Positions 1 through 7,248 of a stretch of 64,000 nucleotides of DNA are shown one piece after another. Location of the stretch: assembly GCF_024171535.1 (NCBI RefSeq), contig NZ_JALJZV010000001.1, positions 487,625 through 551,624 on the forward strand, in the 5' to 3' direction. The notes under the pieces are model-generated. The model was not told where the DNA came from and searched no databases. It was given only the letters and a program-made list of their open reading frames with translations. Source of the DNA: Flavobacterium sp. HSC-61S13 (lineage in GTDB: Bacteria > Bacteroidota > Bacteroidia > Flavobacteriales > Flavobacteriaceae). The position numbers were made by a program, and so were the translations under genes. Every line of letters starts with the position of its first letter. Positions within the stretch are counted from its first letter, which is position 1.

Positions 1-2
1 GA

Positions 3-833
3 GTAGTTAATCAACCCAACTGGGGGGATTTAGCAAATTCAATTACTCAAATAGCTAAGACCCTAGAACAGGAAAAAAAGCTTGATGAAGATGATGAGAA
101 GAATAAGAAAGAATCTAACAAAAATGATAATGAAAAAGAGATAGCTAGTGATAGTTCTAAACAGTATAAAAAAATATCTGATAGAAGAACTGAACATGTT
201 AAATCACTATTTACTAATCTAGTAAAAACAGGTGGTGGGCGTAAAGCTATATCATCTGGTAAATCATCTTCTATTGGTAAAGCAGGACTGAAGTCTGCGA
301 GTAAACTTACTAGTTTCTTTATCAATGTCGCTAATAATGGTCTTGATCAAGCCTTAACTGATATTGGTTTTGGTTCACTTAAGGGAAAATCTTTCAATGA
401 TGTAATTGACTATTTATTAATTTATTGTTCAGATTCAAATCAGGGGATGGATGAGACCGCTGCGAATAAAGCATCATGTGAGATTATGAAAGAAATTGCA
501 TTTCAATCAGGTAATGATGTAAACGAATATCAAAATTTAATAAAAGAATTGGTTGATGGTAAAGGACTATCGGATACATTATGTAAGTTTTGGGGGTTAT
601 ATATTTTTGAACATTTATCCCAGCGTTTTGAAGAAAAAATACAACAACAAAAAGGAGAAGAAATTAGTAAGGACACTTTTAAAGTTATAAAAGATGACAT
701 CTTAGGTAGAGTAAAAGTTTTAAATACACAAAGAGCTGTATCCAAAATAGATTGGAATAAGGATGAAGGTAAAAAAGAAATTGAGAAAATATTTGATTCA
801 ATTATAAAGATTATTTGTAATGAAAAGAATTAA
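3..833 (+). CDS. qatB: QatB-like anti-phage protein, 5' end outside window
   Basis: The reading frame is open from the first bases of the window to the stop at 831-833, giving 276 visible residues, so the true start lies to the left. An internal ATG at 447 would drop a coherent charged, low-complexity part (about residues 22-60, rich in Lys, Asp, Glu and Asn) and is not the start. I see no catalytic motif. The assignment rests on context: the next two genes are a QueC-like and a TatD-like protein in the order of the described Qat (QatABCD) defence system, where the second gene is the uncharacterised QatB. The gene overlaps qatC by 14 bases. QatA, an ATPase, would be expected immediately upstream, outside the window. 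The molecular role of QatB is not known to me. Confidence 0.75.
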   Translation, partial: VVNQPNWGDLANSITQIAKTLEQEKKLDEDDEKNKKESNKNDNEKEIASDSSKQYKKISDRRTEHVKSLFTNLVKTGGGRKAISSGKSSSIGKAGLKSASKLTSFFINVANNGLDQALTDIGFGSLKGKSFNDVIDYLLIYCSDSNQGMDETAANKASCEIMKEIAFQSGNDVNEYQNLIKELVDGKGLSDTLCKFWGLYIFEHLSQRFEEKIQQQKGEEISKDTFKVIKDDILGRVKVLNTQRAVSKIDWNKDEGKKEIEKIFDSIIKIICNEKN

Positions 834-2142
834 AGTACATAGCCCGATTTATAATAATAAATCGGGGATTTTATCCATAGGACTATCAGGGGAAGAGGAA
901 GAATTTTCAACAGTAAGCATCGATTTTAAGACTTTACTTCCTTTTGCAAACTTAGTTAAAAGTCAAGTGAGAGATTTTTTCTTTATTTCTTGTGCTGTTT
1001 ATGGTATTGATCGTTTCATAAACCGTAAGTATCATTCAGTTGATGGATGGTCTAGGGAACTACAAATTGAATTTCCTGTTTCAGATATGGATATTTGGAA
1101 TAATGTAAAAGAGAATTTAGAAGAATTATTATCCTTTTTGACAGGAGATTATTGGACTATAGAATTTTATAAATCTACATATATTTCTCCAGAGTTTACT
1201 TTGGCAATTGAGTTTCAAGAAAGTTTTAAACAAGTTAATCTTTTTTCTGGTGGATTAGATTCATTAATAGGTGCAATTGATTATATAAGTACACATCCTG
1301 ATGATAAGGTTTTATTTACCTCACATTATGATCCTCAAATGAAAGGACCTAAAAGGGATCAGGAATATTTATTAATGTTGTTGAATAAACAATATAAAGG
1401 ACAGTTTGATTACATTCCTTCAGTTAAAGTAACATTATCTAAAACAACTACAAAACGAGAAACTACATTCAGAAGTCGCTCAATATTGTTTATAGGGATT
1501 GCTCTTATAATCTCACAAGGAAAGAATGTTAAAGATATTGTTGTACCTGAAAATGGGTCAGTGTCTTTAAATTATCCGTTAAGTCCATCAAGAAGAACTT
1601 CTTGTAGTACAAGAACAACACACCCTTTTGTATTGGATATGACTAATTTAATTTTAAGTAAGTTAAAAATTAATAGTGATATATCTAATCCTTATGAATT
1701 TAATACTAAAGGTGAAATGGTTGATAGTTGTAAGGATATAGAATTTTTAAGACAGATAATCAGTTTTTCAAATTCATGTGGGAAGAGAGGCCATAGAAAA
1801 ACTTGGATAAAGCGTTCTGCAACCCATTGTGGAGTATGTATGCCTTGTATATATCGTCAAGCCTCTTTACTAAATCAAATTGATGAAACTGAATATGGTT
1901 CAAGCATTAATTCATTAATACCATTTGGAACTAAAAAGGGTCAAGATGTAGGCATTTGTTTAGATTTTCTTAGAAAGGATATAACTAAAGAGGATATTAA
2001 AACAGAATTAATAGTGAATGGTATTAAAAATATTGATAAATTAAAAAACTATGTTGAAGTTGTTGGGCGTACAAGAGCTGAATTAAAAAATTGGTTTACT
2101 AAAAATGGAAATTCTATAATTAAAAATAAAGCAGGATTCTAA
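820..2142 (+). CDS. qatC: QatC, QueC-like PP-loop protein of the Qat defence system
   Basis: This 440-residue protein resembles 7-cyano-7-deazaguanine synthase (QueC) but is about twice as long. A PP-loop ATP-pyrophosphatase motif SGGLDS lies at residues 143-148. The QueC-like zinc site is seen as C320 followed by C337, C340 and C343 (CGVCMPC), with an unusually long gap after the first cysteine. An RSR segment near residue 218 and PENG near 243 also match the family. The first 130 residues are an extra N-terminal part not found in QueC. In Qat systems this protein is needed for phage resistance; whether it makes a deazapurine or modifies a protein or nucleic acid is not shown here. It starts inside the end of qatB and its stop abuts the ATG of qatD, so the three are surely co-transcribed. 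Confidence 0.85.
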   Translation: MKRIKVHSPIYNNKSGILSIGLSGEEEEFSTVSIDFKTLLPFANLVKSQVRDFFFISCAVYGIDRFINRKYHSVDGWSRELQIEFPVSDMDIWNNVKENLEELLSFLTGDYWTIEFYKSTYISPEFTLAIEFQESFKQVNLFSGGLDSLIGAIDYISTHPDDKVLFTSHYDPQMKGPKRDQEYLLMLLNKQYKGQFDYIPSVKVTLSKTTTKRETTFRSRSILFIGIALIISQGKNVKDIVVPENGSVSLNYPLSPSRRTSCSTRTTHPFVLDMTNLILSKLKINSDISNPYEFNTKGEMVDSCKDIEFLRQIISFSNSCGKRGHRKTWIKRSATHCGVCMPCIYRQASLLNQIDETEYGSSINSLIPFGTKKGQDVGICLDFLRKDITKEDIKTELIVNGIKNIDKLKNYVEVVGRTRAELKNWFTKNGNSIIKNKAGF

Positions 2143-2868
2143 ATGTTAGATACTCATTGCCATATTGATTTATATAAAAATCCCAAAGAAATATTAGAGT
2201 TTTGTGAGAACAATAAAATAACTATTATTTCGATGACTAATTTACCTAGTCATTTTGAAATGGGATTACCTTTTTTTGATGAAAAAAAGCATGTCAGAAT
2301 GTCTTTAGGAATGCATCCATTATATGTAGAGTTACATAATAGTGAATTTCATTTGTTTGAAAAATATTTTCATCAAACATCATATATAGGTGAAATTGGA
2401 TTAGATTTTTCTAAAATAGGTATTACTAGTAAAGAAATGCAGTTGAAGTCTTTTACAAAGATTTTAGAGTTGGTATCTGGTCAAAAAAAACTATTAAGTA
2501 TACATTCAAGAAAAGCAGAAAATGAAGTATTAGAAAATTTAATAAATTACAGAATTAAGAATGCTATTTTTCATTGGTATTCTGGAGGGTTAAATCTGAT
2601 CAAAAGAATAGTACAGGAAGGATATTATTTTTCAATAAATTCAGCGATGATAAAATCGGCGTCGGGACAAAAAATAATATCTACAATACCTAAAAATAAT
2701 ATATTAACAGAAACAGATGGGCCTTTTATTGAAAGAGAAAATATTCCCTTGATGCCTGGTGAAGTTGAAGATGTACTATTGTATTTAGCCAAAATATGGA
2801 ATGTTTCATTTGAACAATCGAAAGAAATAATTAGGAATAATTTTAAGAATCTGATAAATAATTTATAA
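2143..2868 (+). CDS. qatD: QatD, TatD-family metal-dependent nuclease
   Basis: This 241-residue TIM-barrel amidohydrolase belongs to the TatD DNase family. Metal ligands are visible as H5 and H7 (THCHID), E84 in GEIGLDF, H121 in SIHSRK, H144 in FHWYSGG and D192 in TETDGP, so the active site looks complete. TatD proteins are 3'-5' exonucleases or hydrolases acting with divalent metal; in the Qat system the TatD-like member is the last gene, as here. The ATG follows the qatC stop with no gap. The protein is slightly shorter than housekeeping TatD (about 255-265 residues) and its codons are very AT-rich, both in keeping with a mobile defence gene. Confidence 0.85.
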   Translation: MLDTHCHIDLYKNPKEILEFCENNKITIISMTNLPSHFEMGLPFFDEKKHVRMSLGMHPLYVELHNSEFHLFEKYFHQTSYIGEIGLDFSKIGITSKEMQLKSFTKILELVSGQKKLLSIHSRKAENEVLENLINYRIKNAIFHWYSGGLNLIKRIVQEGYYFSINSAMIKSASGQKIISTIPKNNILTETDGPFIERENIPLMPGEVEDVLLYLAKIWNVSFEQSKEIIRNNFKNLINNL

Positions 2869-2944
2869 TAACATAAAAATAAACATTAAAAATAGTTATT
2901 AATTAATGAAAATCTAATTGATTTTTTTATATATAGAATACAAA

Positions 2945-3820
2945 ATGATAATTCAAAAAAAAACGATTCAAAAACTCAGAGAATTAATTAATGAAGAAAC
3001 AGAATACAGGTCAGGTCCTCAATTAGTTGATTTTTTTAATGATTTAGGTTTTAATGATATATATGGGCAAGGTTTTCCTTCAAGATGGTTATATACAGAA
3101 AATAATTTAATAAAAATAAATGGAACACCTGAATTGGATAAATGTTTAAGAGCAGTGTTTTCACCTCTGAATTTTATAGGTAGATTTAACGAGTTGGATT
3201 CTCATATAGCTACTTTTAATGAGTATTTATCTTTTGATAATTGGATAGTTATCAGGAATGGCAAGGAAATAACTTTCCAAAAGATTGATGATGCGTATTT
3301 TAATAAAAATTCATCTCATATAGCTAATGATAAAGATATAAAAGAAGACCAATTCTTAAATAGGGTTTTTTCAGAAGTCAATTTAGATAAACTAGAATTG
3401 GAGTATTCTATTACTGAAATATTAAAATTAAGAATTGAGGAAATAGAGAATTGTTTGGCTTCTGATTCACCTCTTTCCGTTATTTTTTTATGTGGAAGTA
3501 CATTAGAAGGGATTTTATTAGGAGTTGCCACCAAGTTTCCAAAAGAATTCAATACAGCAAATTCTACTCCAAAAAATGATGAAGGTAAACCTAGACAGTT
3601 TCAGGAATGGAATTTGAATAGTTTTATTAATGTAGCATATGAAAATAACATTTTAAGAGAAGACGTAAAAAAATTTAGTCATAGTCTTAGAGATTTTAGA
3701 AATTATATACATCCTTATCAACAATTATATAGTGGTTTCAATCCAGACATCCATACTGCAAGAATAAGTTTGCAAGTTTTAAGAGCAGCAATTAATCAAG
3801 TAATGAATTATAAAAAATAA
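2945..3820 (+). CDS. HEPN-domain protein with AbiJ-like N-terminus, putative abortive-infection factor
   Basis: This protein has 291 residues from the ATG at 2945. A longer frame would need a TTG at 2918 and adds nine unlikely residues. The C-terminal half is helical and ends in RDFRNYIHP, where R249 and H256 give an Rx6H motif typical of HEPN RNase domains (known from abortive-infection and toxin proteins). The N-terminal half has the run YGQGFPSRW followed by INGTPEL, which I associate with the N-terminal domains of AbiJ-like proteins; this part is from memory. No membrane segment or signal peptide is seen. It lies 76 bases after qatD on the same strand and probably belongs to the same island. 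A cytoplasmic RNA-cleaving effector is an inference; binding-only HEPN proteins also exist. Confidence 0.6.
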   Translation: MIIQKKTIQKLRELINEETEYRSGPQLVDFFNDLGFNDIYGQGFPSRWLYTENNLIKINGTPELDKCLRAVFSPLNFIGRFNELDSHIATFNEYLSFDNWIVIRNGKEITFQKIDDAYFNKNSSHIANDKDIKEDQFLNRVFSEVNLDKLELEYSITEILKLRIEEIENCLASDSPLSVIFLCGSTLEGILLGVATKFPKEFNTANSTPKNDEGKPRQFQEWNLNSFINVAYENNILREDVKKFSHSLRDFRNYIHPYQQLYSGFNPDIHTARISLQVLRAAINQVMNYKK

Positions 3821-3841
3821 TTTTTTATAAAAATAAGTAAC

Positions 3842-4684
3842 ATGCATAGAATGCCTATTGCTAAATATAGAAATATAAGTAATAATATTGATTGTTATAC
3901 AGTTGATAATTCTTATTCAGATTTCGATAGAAATAGTTTTACATGTGTTAGTTGTAATGTTAAAATTGAGTTTAGTAGGCAACCGAAGAACTCAACTCTA
4001 GGACCTTTTTTTGAAAATAGGAAGAATATCTCTCATTTAGATTCTTGTAAAATAACAAGTATTGTTAATAATTATCTTCAAAGGAGGGGGATAGAGGAAA
4101 AAGACATACATGAAAGTATAGCAAATATTTTGTGTATGATTATTCCTTATACCAAAAGATTAAATGATGTGAAAAGAAACTATACTGAAAGAGAAATGCT
4201 TATTAACCTACTTTCTTCTAAGGTAACTAAGAGATTTTAAAAATCAATAAAAGATTTAAGCCCTAATGAGGTTAATCTATTTGAAATTATAACAGAAGAT
4301 AATCAGCTGGTTAAATTAAAAGATTTGGTACTAAAATAAGATGAGATAATAGAAAAGTTGTGTCAAACACAGATGCTATTTGTTTGTATTTTGGAAAGAA
4401 AAATTAAAGATATACAAGAAGTAACAGGAGGGAGTATACGTTTGAATCTTTCAATAAGTAAATGGTATAAAAGAACTTAACCATTTCATCTATTTATACC
4501 TAAATGTTATATAACTAAGAATGAGAAATCTATTAAAAAAGTTTCGAACAAAAGATTTTATTGCTATGAAATGGCAGAAAAGAGTGGAGATTTTTTTAAA
4601 ATAGATCTTTATTCAATAGAACATCAAGTGTTGTTTTTAGATAAATCAACTGTATTTATTTTGAATATTATGATTTATAATTAA
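3842..4684 (+). pseudogene. CoiA-like zinc-ribbon gene interrupted by three in-frame TAA stops
   Basis: The first intact part (3842-4240, 132 residues) has a zinc-ribbon-like pattern C35-x2-C38-x26-H65-x3-C69 with FF just before the His, as in the N-terminus of competence CoiA-like proteins. The same frame then continues through TAA at 4238, 4337 and 4478 to a final TAA at 4682-4684, and the segments between still read as plausible protein (for example CYITKNEKSIKKVSNKRFY after the third stop). No frameshift is needed to join the pieces. The simplest reading is a decaying gene of about 280 codons. Alternatively the 132-residue ORF is a complete small protein and the rest chance. It follows the HEPN gene by 21 bases. 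Confidence 0.5.
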
Positions 4685-5156
4685 AGTTGATTAAAATATT
4701 TTTTGTCTTTGATATTGAATGAAGTGAAATACTTGAAAGATCATCGATTTAAAAGCTCAGCTAATTCATGGCACACAAGAGAAAGCAGCTATTTATAAGA
4801 CTTACGGAGTAGGGTGTAAATCCCTCTTTAATACTTTTGATCCAAGAAGATAAATAAGATATCAAAAAAAAGAGATAAAACCTAAAATTTAGGATTTATC
4901 TCTTTTTTTAATATATCAATCTTACGGATAAAAATAACACCTTATTTTAAATGCTATTATTAAAGTTAGTTTTTAAGAAGAATACCCCAAATGTAACTTT
5001 TACAGTATAATTTTTTTTTTAACTTATTCGATTAACAATTATTAACTACGAAATATAGTAAAAACATTACTTTTTAGACAAAAAAGTAAAGATAAAACAA
5101 CATACAAATGAGTATATAAAAGGATCCGAAAAATAAAAGCGTACAGATTTGGATAT
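4685..5156. other. Island edge without intact gene
   Basis: No intact gene is seen. On the plus strand a short open stretch (4755-4852) encodes a protein-like tail ending in YGVGCKSLFNTFDPRR and a stop, followed directly by a terminator hairpin. It looks like the last piece of a lost gene, which I cannot name. The rest is AT-rich spacer up to the terminator of the tmRNA gene. Confidence 0.4.
4866..4910 (+). terminator. Rho-independent terminator at the end of the defence island
   Basis: A long stem (AGAGATAAA with TTTATCTCT, extended by CCTAAA with TTTAGG across one A-A mismatch) is flanked by A and T runs. It can act in both directions and sits just after the gene remnant. Confidence 0.7.
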
Positions 5157-5199
5157 AAAAAAAGTCTAACTATTTAATTATCAATAGTTAGACTTTTTT
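5157..5199 (-). terminator. Terminator of the tmRNA gene
   Basis: The stem pairs GTCTAACTAT (5164-5173) with ATAGTTAGAC (5184-5193), flanked by A and T runs, six bases past the mature 3' end of ssrA on the minus strand. Confidence 0.8.
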
Positions 5200-5204
5200 A
5201 TTTG

Positions 5205-5598
5205 TGGAGTCGCCGAGAATCGAACTCGGGTCCAAACAAGCAATCAAAAAGCTTTCTACATGTTTAGTTCCTTCTTAGTTTTTCGTCGACAAGCTTGGCT
5301 AGGAACCGCCACCTGTCGCTTATTCTCTTAATTTCAAAAACCCGTCGAGACTAAAGGTTTCCTAGGTTTATTTTTACGGTTCTCCTAATTAAAACGCCAC
5401 AAACCAAGGCTTTTTTGGAGAATCTAGCTTTCTCACCTGGTGAGAACTAGGCAAATCTTACTATAATTCAGATTAAGCAGCTAAAGCGTAATTATTTTCG
5501 CCGTTTGAAAAGTTTGAAAAATGATATTTACGAGCTGTTTTTCAGCGCTCGACATGCTTACAATCTAATTCCACTTGCTGTCAAAGCCAATCGACCCC
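5205..5598 (-). ncRNA. ssrA: tmRNA (transfer-messenger RNA)
   Basis: The two ends fold into a tRNA-like acceptor stem: 5' GGGGTCG (complement of 5592-5598) pairs with CGACTCC (complement of 5206-5212) through seven pairs including one G-U. The T-arm GGGTCCGAGTTCGATTCTCG-like segment lies just inside the 3' end. CCA is not encoded; the complement continues ACAAA. The internal tag reads GENNYALAA and stop, at 5473-5502 on the minus strand, ending in the Ala-Leu-Ala-Ala degradation signal recognised by ClpXP. tmRNA with SmpB rescues stalled ribosomes. At about 394 bases it has the usual length. The defence island begins right after its 3' end, a common site for integrases. Confidence 0.95.
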
Positions 5599-5974
5599 AA
5601 ATGTTATTTGTTTAGATAAAACAAAAGAACGAATGGCAAAGATAAAATAAAAAATCGAGAGCTGCCGTGTTTTTGGCGATTTAAAATTTATTAAAATATT
5701 GGCAAAACAGCCTTCACTTGGTTTTAAACAACCCGATATCTTATCGTAGAATTGAATCATACCTGAATAATTAATAATTTTTTTAAGGCAGCGAAATGAA
5801 ATCGCCATTTTCCTTTGCAAAAGGATTAAATAAGCTTAAATTTGGAAGATTATACTAATAATAGCCTTAACAATACTTTTATGGAATCTACATTATAGAT
5901 TGGTTTGTGACTTACAAGCATCAATCAAAGTAGATCGTCCCATTTAATATCTATAAAATAAATATATTCTACCT
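5599..5974. other. Divergent intergenic region between ssrA and the dehydrogenase gene
   Basis: No gene is seen. The 79-codon minus frame here overlaps the ssrA 5' end and has no protein-like features. The region should hold the ssrA promoter (leftward) and the promoter of the gene at 5975 (rightward). Confidence 0.6.
5637..5644 (-). promoter_or_regulatory. Candidate -7 box for ssrA
   Basis: The minus strand reads TATCTTTG, matching TAnnTTTG, about 39 bases upstream of the mature 5' end. This distance implies a precursor leader to be cut off, as is usual for tmRNA. No convincing TTTG -33 element was found. Confidence 0.4.
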
Positions 5975-7183
5975 ATGAAATTTGGACTTATAAAAGAGAG
6001 AAAGAGCCCTCCAGATAGACGCGTTGTTTTTAGCCCTACGGAGTTGGTTGAAGTGACAAAACGTTTCCCTGAGGCACAGTTTGTAATTGAATCTTCGGAT
6101 ATTCGTGTATTTTCAGACCAAGAGTATAAGGATTTGGGGTTTGAAGTCAGTGATGATCTTTCCGATTGTGATGTATTAATTGGGGTTAAGGAAGTACCTA
6201 TTGATGCGCTTATCCCAAATAAAACCTATTTCTTTTTCTCACATACCATAAAAAAACAAAGTCATAACAGAGCCTTATTACAAGCCTGCTTGGACAAAAA
6301 CATTCGATTGATTGATCACGAAACCTTGGTCGATGAAAATAATAAACGTCTTATTGGTTTTGGTAGATATGCTGGTATCGTCGGTGCTTATAACGGATTT
6401 AGAGCCTTTGGAATTAAATATGAGTTATTCAATTTAGTCAAAGCGGAATTGTTATTACACAAAGAAGATTTGATCGAACGTGTGAGTAGACCGTATTTGC
6501 CACCTGTTAAAGTTATTCTAACCGGACATGGTAAAGTTGGTATGGGCGCAAAGGAGATACTAGACGGTATGAAAATGAAGCAGGTTTCGATAGAAGACTT
6601 TTTGAATAAAGATTTTGATGTACCGGTCTATGCGCAAATTGATGTTACAGACTATTATAAGAGAATTGATGGAAGCACAGTCTCAAAAAGTGATTTTTAT
6701 CAAAATCCAGATTTATACGAATCGAATTTTGAAAGGTTCTCGCGTGAAGCAGATATTTTTATTGCCGGCCATTTCTATAAAACGGGTGCTCCTAAAATTC
6801 TTAGCCAAGCCATGCTAAATGGTGCACATAATCAGATTAAAGTAGTGGCTGATATTTCTTGTGATATCGATGGCCCCATCGATTCAACTATCCGTACATC
6901 TACCATAGCGGATCCTATTTACGGTTATTATCCGAGAGAAAATAAAGAAGTAAGTATCGAACACCCCGCAGCAGTCGTTGTGATGGCAGTAGATAATTTA
7001 CCCTGTGAGTTACCTAAGGATGCTAGTGAAGGTTTTGGAGAATCCTTTATTGAACAAGTGATTCCGGCTTTCTTTAATCAAGATAAAGACGGCATTTTTA
7101 AAAGAGCAACTGTCACAGAAAACGGTAAATTAACCGACAAATTCCTTTATTTAGAAGATTTTTTAGCGGAAAAACAAGAGTAA
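5975..7183 (+). CDS. NAD(P)-dependent oxidoreductase of the alanine dehydrogenase / saccharopine dehydrogenase (LYS1) type
   Basis: This 402-residue cytoplasmic enzyme starts MKFGLIKERKSPPDRRVVFS, the usual opening of the alanine dehydrogenase/transhydrogenase N-terminal domain, with the basic K-R-K substrate-binding segment. A Rossmann glycine motif GHGKVGMGAKE lies near residue 185. The C-terminal part (DISCDIDGPIDSTIRTSTI, then HPAAVVVMAVDNLPCELP) is closer to fungal-type saccharopine dehydrogenases (NAD, lysine-forming) than to Ald. The exact substrate cannot be told from sequence: reversible amino-acid deamination or saccharopine cleavage are the candidates. The gene is monocistronic and ends in a terminator shared with the convergent FUSC gene. 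Confidence 0.8.
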   Translation: MKFGLIKERKSPPDRRVVFSPTELVEVTKRFPEAQFVIESSDIRVFSDQEYKDLGFEVSDDLSDCDVLIGVKEVPIDALIPNKTYFFFSHTIKKQSHNRALLQACLDKNIRLIDHETLVDENNKRLIGFGRYAGIVGAYNGFRAFGIKYELFNLVKAELLLHKEDLIERVSRPYLPPVKVILTGHGKVGMGAKEILDGMKMKQVSIEDFLNKDFDVPVYAQIDVTDYYKRIDGSTVSKSDFYQNPDLYESNFERFSREADIFIAGHFYKTGAPKILSQAMLNGAHNQIKVVADISCDIDGPIDSTIRTSTIADPIYGYYPRENKEVSIEHPAAVVVMAVDNLPCELPKDASEGFGESFIEQVIPAFFNQDKDGIFKRATVTENGKLTDKFLYLEDFLAEKQE

Positions 7184-7200
7184 ATCCTAACATTATATTG

Positions 7201-7241
7201 AAAAAGGGATCATCATTTGCACCATGATGATCCCTTTTTTT
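7201..7241. terminator. Bidirectional terminator between convergent genes
   Basis: The stem AAAGGGATCATCAT pairs with ATGATGATCCCTTT, flanked by A and T runs. It can serve both the dehydrogenase gene (plus) and the FUSC gene (minus). Confidence 0.85.
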
Positions 7242-7248
7242 AATTAGG

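Noticed and set aside
447..833. A separate 128-residue gene starting at the ATG at 447
   Set aside because: The same frame is open to the window start with coherent protein sequence, so this ATG is internal to the QatB-like gene.
820..2142. QatC as a housekeeping QueC of queuosine synthesis
   Set aside because: It is twice the usual length, has a changed zinc spacing, and neighbours a TatD-like gene and no queuosine genes.
3842..4684. Programmed stop-codon readthrough
   Set aside because: Three TAA stops in one gene, with no known recoding signal and none in the neighbouring genes, make decay far more likely.
5581..5820. A 79-codon minus-strand frame
   Set aside because: It overlaps the tmRNA 5' end and its upstream region and has no protein-like features.
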